5,952 nt of DNA. It comes from Smithella sp. ME-1. GTDB lineage: Bacteria; Desulfobacterota; Syntrophia; Syntrophales; Smithellaceae. The translations under genes were made by a program, and so were the position numbers. The notes under the pieces are model-generated. The model saw nothing but the letters and a program-made list of their open reading frames with translations, had not been told where the DNA came from and ran no database searches. The stretch is taken from contig AWGX01000889.1 of the NCBI GenBank assembly GCA_000495415.1, forward strand, positions 1-5,952. Reading direction: 5' to 3'. Position 1 is the first letter of the stretch; each line of letters starts with the position of its first letter. Shown here piece by piece: positions 1 through 4,841 of this stretch.

Positions 1-150
1 CCGAAGGGAGAAGTCTTAATTTATTATTACCTTAAGATTCCTCACCCGCCAATAGCGGATTCGGAATGACAATTTCTACTTCATTGTCACCCCGATTAGA
101 TCAAGCGCAGGCTTTAGCCGATCAATCGGAGCTCGCAATGGGTGTAATGG
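1..150. repeat. Cluster of imperfect palindromes, probable dispersed intergenic repeat
   Basis: No convincing gene lies left of 168. The stretch is made of nested inverted repeats. ATTCC (37-41) pairs with GGAAT (63-67) around an inner CCGC/GCGG stem (46-49 with 55-58). TGACAAT (67-73) pairs with ATTGTCA (83-89) across a 9-nt loop. A third hairpin lies at 92-129. The arrangement resembles two repeat copies placed head to head, meeting in the TGACAAT/ATTGTCA junction. From memory, motifs of the type ATTCCTC...GGAATGACAA recur between genes in many bacterial genomes. That the element is dispersed in this genome is therefore inference, because only one locus is visible. It lies just after the rubredoxin stop, so it could also serve as 3' end structure for that transcript. 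Confidence 0.5.
92..129. repeat. Hairpin downstream of the fprA-rubredoxin operon
   Basis: CCGATT-A-GATC (92-102) is complementary to GATC-AATCGG (120-129), giving a 10-bp stem with one bulged A. The 17-nt loop contains its own small GGCT-TT-AGCC hairpin (110-119). It sits about 40 bp beyond the rubredoxin stop on the minus strand. No T-run follows on that strand (the next bases read GGTGACAATG), so it is not a classical intrinsic terminator. It could protect the mRNA 3' end or simply be part of the surrounding repeat. Confidence 0.45.
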
Positions 151-167
151 CATACTTTTAGAAATCC

Positions 168-326
168 TCACTCCGGGGAGAATTCGTCCTTCGCCGCCCC
201 ACACACCGGACAAACCCAATCTGCCGGCAGGTTTTCAAAAGAAGTTCCCGGAGGAACTCCACCTTCTTTATCACCTTCAGCCGGATCATAAACATAACCG
301 CATACGCCACAAACATACTTTTTCAT
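168..326 (-). CDS. rub: Rubredoxin
   Basis: A 52-residue one-iron electron carrier of the cytoplasm. The iron is held by two CxxC-type knuckles, CGVC (Cys6, Cys9) and CPVC (Cys39, Cys42). The usual rubredoxin features are present: YVYDPAEGD (11-19), the PPGT turn (25-28), [11 protein letters not shown] (33-43) and a DEF ending. Length is normal for the short Desulfovibrio/Clostridium-type rubredoxins. An in-frame ATG lies further upstream at 422, inside fprA, but the ATG at 326 is chosen because a strong AGGGGG site lies 7 nt before it and the rubredoxin fold begins at MKKYVC. The gene starts 25 bp after the fprA stop on the same strand, so the two are almost certainly co-transcribed. The likely role is to reduce the neighbouring flavodiiron protein. 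The rubredoxin reductase is not in the window. Confidence 0.97.
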   Translation of the reverse strand: MKKYVCGVCGYVYDPAEGDKEGGVPPGTSFENLPADWVCPVCGAAKDEFSPE

Positions 327-332
327 TTTCAA

Positions 333-339
333 TCCCCCT
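333..339 (-). promoter_or_regulatory. Strong ribosome binding site of rubredoxin
   Basis: The minus strand reads AGGGGGA here, 7 nt before the ATG at 326. It lies between the fprA stop and the rubredoxin start. It settles the rubredoxin start against the longer in-frame reading from 422, which would overlap fprA and add residues unlike any rubredoxin. Confidence 0.8.
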
Positions 340-351
340 GAATTTTTATTT

Positions 352-1560
352 TTAGTTATTGACTTTTTTGAGCAGTTCCGCCGCCACAATTTTGCCCAGA
401 TCATGGCATTTTTCCAGAACACCGCTATCCGGAGCGTTTTTCACGGCAACCGATTCCGTTACCAGATCGACTTTCATCTCTTTGAGTATCGCCTCCAGAT
501 GCTTGACCGACTCGCCGCTCCAGCCGTAAGAACCGAACGCCGCGCCGATTTTATTGGCGGGTTTTAATCCTTTCAGATAGGTCATGACATCCGCCATCTG
601 CGGCAGGATGTTGTTGTTAAGTGTCGGCGAACCAACTATCAGCGCGCCGGCGTCAAGCACTTCATAAGCCGCCTCGCTGCGGTGCGTTTCGTTCATGCAA
701 ATCAGTTTTGTTTTTATGCCTTCCTGCGCCAGTGATTCACTGATGGCTTCGGCCATCTTCTCGGTGGAATGCCACATGGTCGCGTAAATCACAACCGCCT
801 TGGCCGTCGGTTTCTGCAACGCCCACTTTTTGTACAGATCAAGAATAAATCCAAGATCCTTCCGCCAGACAGGCCCGTGATCGGGAGCAATGATTTTTAT
901 TTTCAGCCCTAGTGCCGCAACTTTTTCCAGAGCTTTCAGAACAATTGCTGAATAAGGCAAAACGATATTAGCGTAATATGTCGCTCCTTCATATTCCAGA
1001 GTAGATTTTGGAATTTCATCTGCAAAACGCTCGAGCGTCGCCAGATGCATGCCGAAAGCATCCTGCGAAAACAAGAGTTCATCGTTGGCCAGGTATGTAA
1101 ACATACTGTCCGGCCAATGAATCATCCTCGTCTCCATAAAGGTCAGTTCTATATTACCGAGACTGAGTGTTTCGCCGTCTTTCACCGGAATAATTTCATG
1201 CTCATGATGGAACAGTTCTTTCAACGTTTTTACACCAACTGCCGAAGCAAAAACCTTTTCCGGTTTGATGATGTTAATCACGTCGGGTAGACAGCCGGAA
1301 TGATCCATTTCGGAATGGTTGGAAACGATATATTTGATTTTGGAAGGTTCGACGACGGATTTGATACGGGACAGCATCTCATCCATAAAAGGCCCTTTAA
1401 CCGTATCTATTAAGGTAATGTCATCCGCCATCACTAGATAAGCATTATAAGTACTGCCGTGCGGCGTTGTGTATCCATGGAAATCGCGGATCGTCCAATC
1501 AATGGCACCGACCCAGTAAACATTATCAGTCACTTTTATAGCCGAATAAATATTCTCCAT
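352..1560 (-). CDS. fprA: Class A flavodiiron protein (FprA / rubredoxin:oxygen oxidoreductase type)
   Basis: A 402-residue cytoplasmic enzyme that reduces O2 to water and/or NO to N2O with electrons from rubredoxin. The N-terminal metallo-beta-lactamase-like domain (about 1-250) carries the di-iron ligand set: HSEMDH (His82, Glu84, Asp86, His87), His148, Asp167 and His228. Spacing closely matches Desulfovibrio gigas ROO. The C-terminal flavodoxin domain (about 254-400) shows FMN-loop motifs at [12 protein letters not shown] (259-270), [11 protein letters not shown] (310-320) and FGSYGWSGE (342-350). There is no fused rubredoxin or reductase domain, which defines class A, and the separate rubredoxin gene directly downstream supplies the partner. 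The ATG at 1560 is preferred over the in-frame ATG at 1608: AGAGGTGA lies 7 nt before it, the promoter falls inside the longer reading, and conserved sequence begins at MENIY. Whether O2 or NO is the true substrate cannot be read from sequence. Confidence 0.96.
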   Translation of the reverse strand: MENIYSAIKVTDNVYWVGAIDWTIRDFHGYTTPHGSTYNAYLVMADDITLIDTVKGPFMDEMLSRIKSVVEPSKIKYIVSNHSEMDHSGCLPDVINIIKPEKVFASAVGVKTLKELFHHEHEIIPVKDGETLSLGNIELTFMETRMIHWPDSMFTYLANDELLFSQDAFGMHLATLERFADEIPKSTLEYEGATYYANIVLPYSAIVLKALEKVAALGLKIKIIAPDHGPVWRKDLGFILDLYKKWALQKPTAKAVVIYATMWHSTEKMAEAISESLAQEGIKTKLICMNETHRSEAAYEVLDAGALIVGSPTLNNNILPQMADVMTYLKGLKPANKIGAAFGSYGWSGESVKHLEAILKEMKVDLVTESVAVKNAPDSGVLEKCHDLGKIVAAELLKKVNN

Positions 1561-1564
1561 TATT

Positions 1565-1572
1565 TCACCTCT
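1565..1572 (-). promoter_or_regulatory. Ribosome binding site of fprA
   Basis: The minus strand reads AGAGGTGA, with 7 nt between AGAGG and the ATG at 1560. It supports that start over the upstream in-frame ATG at 1608. Confidence 0.8.
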
Positions 1573-1592
1573 TTTTCGATTTACGCTGGAAA

Positions 1593-1636
1593 TAATATAA
1601 GTTCTCATCAGGCAATGTCAATCAATACTTATATTA
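1593..1636. promoter_or_regulatory. Inverted repeat framing the fprA promoter, possible operator
   Basis: TAATATAAGT (1593-1602) and ACTTATATTA (1627-1636) are perfect 10-bp inverted arms separated by 24 bp. One arm covers the -10 box and the other lies just upstream of the -35 box of the fprA promoter. Arm centres are 34 bp apart, about three helical turns, so a dimeric or paired regulator could bind both on one face. The arms are AT-rich, so chance is possible. No regulator gene is visible nearby to name. Confidence 0.4.
1594..1621 (-). promoter_or_regulatory. Sigma70-type promoter of the fprA-rubredoxin operon
   Basis: On the minus strand a perfect -35 box TTGACA (1621-1616) is followed after 16 nt by TATATT (1599-1594), one base from the TATAAT consensus. 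Transcription would start near 1587, giving a leader of roughly 27 nt that holds the fprA ribosome binding site. The position immediately before fprA and the quality of both boxes make this a strong prediction, though it rests on sequence alone. Confidence 0.75.
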
Positions 1637-1800
1637 ATTTTCCCGTGAATTTTGCTTTCAAAAAATAAAAAATCCGGTTTATCTTTTCATTGTGTTTTTA
1701 TTGCATATCATATAGTAATTCATGCCACGTACCACGGAACACTCAAAAAACGGTTGTAAATTTAACTTTTTTACATTTTTGTTCAACTGAAGGTTTCAAA

Positions 1801-3054
1801 ATGAAAAAAAATAAATCTATCGATTTTATTCTCCTGGGGGCAGGATCAGTCGGGAAAGGTGTTTTTCATCAGTCTTTAATTACACCGGATGTCAACTGTA
1901 AAGTTATTTGCGATATAGACGTAAACAAAGCACTGGCTTTGTTCGATTCCAAAAGACAAACAAAAACAGTCTATTCCGAGGGTGAACTGGCAGACGCATT
2001 GAAGCAAAATAAAATTGCCGTGTGTCAGGACGCCCGACTGGCCGCCACGGCTCCGGATGTGGAAGTTTTCTTTGATGCATCGACTGCGATTGACTCCGCG
2101 CCCAGCATCATTGAATCGGCCATGGCTTCGGGAAAGCATGTCATTATGATGAACGCGGAGGCCGACGCGGTTTTCGGGCCATGGTTCTGGCATCTGGCAC
2201 AGAAGAACGGCGTGGCATATACAAGCAGTGACGGCGATCAGCCTGCCGTCATTGCGCGTTTGGTGGCGGAATTGCGCTTTTACGGACTGGAACTTGTCAT
2301 GGCGGGAAATATCAAAGGGTTTCTCGACCGCTACACCGATCCCGTTAAGATTCGTCCCGAAGCTGATAAACGCGGCCTCGATTATCAAATGTGTTCATCT
2401 TATACAGACGGCACGAAGCTCTGCGTTGAAATGTCCATTGTCGCCAACGCCCTGAGCTGCTCCGTTTTAAAGGCGGGAATGACCGGACCCCGAATGGCTG
2501 AAGCAACTGACATGTTCAATCATTTTTCTTTTTCCGATATTTGGAAATCAGGACAGGAACCGCTGGTTGATTATATTCTGGGTGCAAAACCTAAGGGAGG
2601 TGTCTTCGCTGTTGGTTATACAGATGACGCCTATCAACGCCGTATGCTGGACTGGTTTCCTCCTGAAATCGGACCGGGACCCTTTTATGTATTGACCCGT
2701 CCCTATCATCTTATACACCTTGAATCCATGCGAACCATCCTCGAAGTCAGCAATACAAAAAAATCATTAATAGCGCCAAGACACGGAATGAGGACCGAGG
2801 TAATCTGTTACGCCAAGAAGGATTTACAGGAAGGAGAGCTTCTTGACGGACCCGGAGGTTTTTCATCATACGGATTAATTGAAAACAGAGCCGACGGCTC
2901 AAATACCGGCTTACCGATCATTCTTTCCATGAATACCAGACTGCTTCGTGCTGTAAAAAAAGACGAGCGTATCGGCTGGAATGATGTGGACATCTCGTCC
3001 ATTCCGGTCAACGCTTTGACGGCATGGCAAAAAGCGTGCAAAATTGCTCTCTGA
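1801..3054 (+). CDS. COG4091-like NAD(P)-dependent dehydrogenase with C-terminal SAF domain
   Basis: A 417-residue soluble oxidoreductase. The N-terminus is a Rossmann fold with the dinucleotide loop GAGSVG (13-18) after the hydrophobic strand IDFILL. VICDID (35-40) fits the end of the second strand, and FFDASTAID (90-98) and GKHVIMMNAE (111-120) match later strands of homoserine-dehydrogenase-like proteins. A middle catalytic-type region (about 145-330) follows. The last part, from VICYAKKDLQEGELLDG (334-350) to about 400, looks like a SAF domain, a fold shared with sialic acid synthases and antifreeze proteins. This order matches the family described as predicted homoserine dehydrogenase with SAF domain. 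True homoserine dehydrogenase activity is not assumed, as such genes often sit near cell-surface sugar genes. The ATG at 1801 is chosen over an in-frame ATG at 1690 because GAAGG precedes it and the Rossmann strand begins right after it. It heads a tight cluster with the two following genes. Confidence 0.85.
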   Translation: MKKNKSIDFILLGAGSVGKGVFHQSLITPDVNCKVICDIDVNKALALFDSKRQTKTVYSEGELADALKQNKIAVCQDARLAATAPDVEVFFDASTAIDSAPSIIESAMASGKHVIMMNAEADAVFGPWFWHLAQKNGVAYTSSDGDQPAVIARLVAELRFYGLELVMAGNIKGFLDRYTDPVKIRPEADKRGLDYQMCSSYTDGTKLCVEMSIVANALSCSVLKAGMTGPRMAEATDMFNHFSFSDIWKSGQEPLVDYILGAKPKGGVFAVGYTDDAYQRRMLDWFPPEIGPGPFYVLTRPYHLIHLESMRTILEVSNTKKSLIAPRHGMRTEVICYAKKDLQEGELLDGPGGFSSYGLIENRADGSNTGLPIILSMNTRLLRAVKKDERIGWNDVDISSIPVNALTAWQKACKIAL

Positions 3055-3070
3055 TTGATAGGTTTAAACA

Positions 3071-3787
3071 ATGTTGTCGCTAATCAGAAATTTGTTCTTA
3101 AAAAAACATGATGAAGGGAAAGGTTTTTCTGTCATCTGCGTTTATAACAACAGGACAAAGCTTAATGATTATCTTGTCAAAAGCCTCAACAGACAGACCG
3201 TTCCCTTTGAATTAATCGCCATTGACAATACCACGGGAAAATTCAATTCCGCAGCAGCGCTCCTGAATGAAGCGGCCCGAAAAGCCAAATACGACTACTT
3301 TATGTTCGCGCATCAGGATGTGTCATTGGGCTCCAAAAAATGGCTGGAAAGCGCTCGAAAGGATCTGAAAAAACTTTATCCCTTTGGTGCTGCAGGCGTA
3401 GCCGGCAAGCTTGATGAAGAACTCCTGGCAAGTGTCAGCCATGGTAATCCTCCGCATTTTGTGGGTAAGAGAAGACTCAGAAAGCCCATGCGTGTGCAAA
3501 CGCTTGACGGTTGTCTGATGATTGTTCGCAGAGAAATTTTTCTGAACATTCCGTTTGATGAAAAGGCGGTAGATGGCTGGATTCTCTACGTGGCGAATTA
3601 CTGTCTGGATTTGATTCGTCAGGGATACAGGAACTATGTTCTGCCTCACGAGGTCTATCACGAATCAACCGGTTGTGATGACAGGGATGCTATACAAAAT
3701 GTTATGAATAAAATCATTGCCAGACATAAGGATCACATCAAGACCATCTATACAACAGTGGGCACATGGGATACCTGTCAGAAATAA
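3071..3787 (+). CDS. Small GT-A-like glycosyltransferase (family 2-like, PF13712 type)
   Basis: A 238-residue protein with a single glycosyltransferase-2-like domain and no membrane anchor. Visible landmarks are the first strand FSVICVYNN (19-27), FELIAIDNTTGKFNSA (46-61) containing the nucleotide-sugar-binding aspartate region, and YDYFMFAHQDVSL (74-86). In the last of these, HQDV stands where classical GT-A enzymes have DXD. TLDGCLMIVRREIF (144-157) resembles the acceptor-side motif of GT2 enzymes, and LPHEVYHEST (191-200) supplies a late histidine that often completes the metal site. The pattern fits the glycosyltransferase-like family seen in polysaccharide and methyltransferase gene clusters. 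It starts 16 bp after the dehydrogenase stop with a weak AGG site, and its last 22 bases overlap the next gene if that gene starts at 3766. The sugar donor and acceptor are unknown. Confidence 0.8.
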   Translation: MLSLIRNLFLKKHDEGKGFSVICVYNNRTKLNDYLVKSLNRQTVPFELIAIDNTTGKFNSAAALLNEAARKAKYDYFMFAHQDVSLGSKKWLESARKDLKKLYPFGAAGVAGKLDEELLASVSHGNPPHFVGKRRLRKPMRVQTLDGCLMIVRREIFLNIPFDEKAVDGWILYVANYCLDLIRQGYRNYVLPHEVYHESTGCDDRDAIQNVMNKIIARHKDHIKTIYTTVGTWDTCQK

Positions 3788-4713
3788 TAAATTCAAATAT
3801 GGCACATTTACCCTGGCCTCTTGATCTGTCGTGGTTTTTATTTCAGCGAAAAATATTAAAGCGTAAGCTGCCATTATTGGCCAGTTTTAAGGTTACGTAC
3901 CGTTGCAATCTGTCCTGTCTGGCCTGCCCCTTTCATCTGCGCGACGATGAAGATAACATCCGGATGTCCTGGGATACGGCGGTCAAGGCCTTGGAAAATC
4001 TTCGCCGGCTCGGCACGCGTATTGTTGTTTTCGAAGGCGGCGAGCCGATGTTGTGGCGCGACGGTCAGTATCGTCTGCATGATCTTATCCTTTACGCCAA
4101 AAAACTTTTCTTGCGCGTGGCAGTAACAACCAACGGCACACTACCTCTTGATGTTCCATCTCACACATTGTGGGTGAGTCTGGACGGCATCAAGGAAACA
4201 CACAATTCTCTAAGAAGTAATTCCTTTGACCAAATTTGCTCTAACATCACAAAAACAAGGCATCCGCGTGTTTTTATTCACTGCACGCTGAATCGCCGCA
4301 ACTGGCGTGATTTGGAATCTCTGGCAAAGTGGGTACAGGAGATGCCGACATTAAAAGGAATGACCGTTCAGTTCTTTTACCCTTATAATCAGGGAGAAGA
4401 CGATTTATCTCTTTTACTGGAAGAACGCCATGCTGCCATTGAAAAACTGTTGAAGCTAAAAAAAGCCGGCTTCCCCATTTTGAATTCACCCGGCAGGCTT
4501 AAAGCAATGATTGACAACCGCTGGAACTGCCATGATGACATCCTGATTAATGTTGATCCGGATGGTACCATCACGAAAGGCTGCTACGTCAAAAACCGCG
4601 GTAAAATCAACTGTGATGCCTGCGGATTTACACCTGTTGCCGAAGCGTCCGGCGCTTTGGACCTCCATCCAAAATCGCTTTACGCAGGATGGGAGTTGTT
4701 TCTCAGAACTTGA
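3766..4713 (+). CDS. Radical SAM protein with C-terminal auxiliary Fe-S (SPASM/twitch-like) region
   Basis: A 315-residue iron-sulfur enzyme. The radical SAM motif is CNLSCLAC (Cys47, Cys51, Cys54), which binds the [4Fe-4S] cluster that cleaves S-adenosylmethionine. It is preceded by a beta strand, LASFKVTYR. FEGGEPML (89-96) is the SAM-contacting GGE motif, and VAVTTNGT (118-125) and LWVSLDGIKETHN (135-147) are later barrel strands typical of the MoaA/SPASM branch. Near the C-terminus four cysteines (255, 273, 283, 286) around ILINVDPDGTITKGC (259-273) look like one auxiliary cluster, closer to a twitch than a full SPASM domain. Two starts are possible: 3766, overlapping the glycosyltransferase by 22 bases, or 3799, 12 bp after its stop. 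Neither has a good ribosome binding site, and all motifs lie inside both. Translation is probably coupled to the preceding gene. The substrate is unknown; modification of a sugar, lipid or peptide are all possible. Confidence 0.88.
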   Translation: MGYLSEIINSNMAHLPWPLDLSWFLFQRKILKRKLPLLASFKVTYRCNLSCLACPFHLRDDEDNIRMSWDTAVKALENLRRLGTRIVVFEGGEPMLWRDGQYRLHDLILYAKKLFLRVAVTTNGTLPLDVPSHTLWVSLDGIKETHNSLRSNSFDQICSNITKTRHPRVFIHCTLNRRNWRDLESLAKWVQEMPTLKGMTVQFFYPYNQGEDDLSLLLEERHAAIEKLLKLKKAGFPILNSPGRLKAMIDNRWNCHDDILINVDPDGTITKGCYVKNRGKINCDACGFTPVAEASGALDLHPKSLYAGWELFLRT

Positions 4714-4776
4714 GAAAAGCCAAATAAAAATTATCGGGCTTATTTTCTCCACCTGCATCTTTTTAGCAGAGAAAAT
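4699..4776. terminator. Alternating hairpin arms between convergent genes, weak bidirectional terminator candidate
   Basis: Four short arms can pair in sequence. TTTCTCA (4699-4705) pairs with TGAGAAA (4711-4717) over a 5-nt loop. GAGAA-AAGCC (4712-4721) pairs with GGCTT (4737-4741) and TTCTC (4745-4749), with a 3-nt bulge. ATTTTCTC (4742-4749) pairs perfectly with GAGAAAAT (4769-4776) over a 19-nt loop. Neighbouring pairings exclude each other. The site lies at the end of the radical SAM gene and before the convergent kelch-type gene, where transcripts from both sides should end. T-runs (4760-4764 on plus, TTTTCTC on minus) are short, so true termination is uncertain. Confidence 0.3.
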
Positions 4777-4841
4777 TAAAATAAAGTACCACCAAATCCT
4801 TGAACTGTTAATGGTTCTTAATTCTTATTCTAATTTACTTG

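Noticed and set aside
1..150. CRISPR array or attachment site
   Set aside because: The repeats are inverted and differ from each other, with no regular direct repeats and spacers and no integrase or tRNA nearby.
1690..1716. Possible plus-strand promoter TTGTGT-15 nt-TATAGT before the dehydrogenase gene
   Set aside because: The spacer is too short and the -35 box is poor in an AT-rich stretch where such matches are common. The true promoter of the cluster probably lies in 1640-1800 but cannot be fixed.
1690..1800. In-frame N-terminal extension of the SAF dehydrogenase from the ATG at 1690
   Set aside because: The extra 37 residues have no conserved look, and the Rossmann fold starts right after the ATG at 1801, which has a ribosome binding site.
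1876..2388. Long open frame on the minus strand opposite the SAF dehydrogenase
   Set aside because: It lies wholly within a well-supported gene on the other strand, has no recognisable domain, and its composition looks like an antisense shadow.
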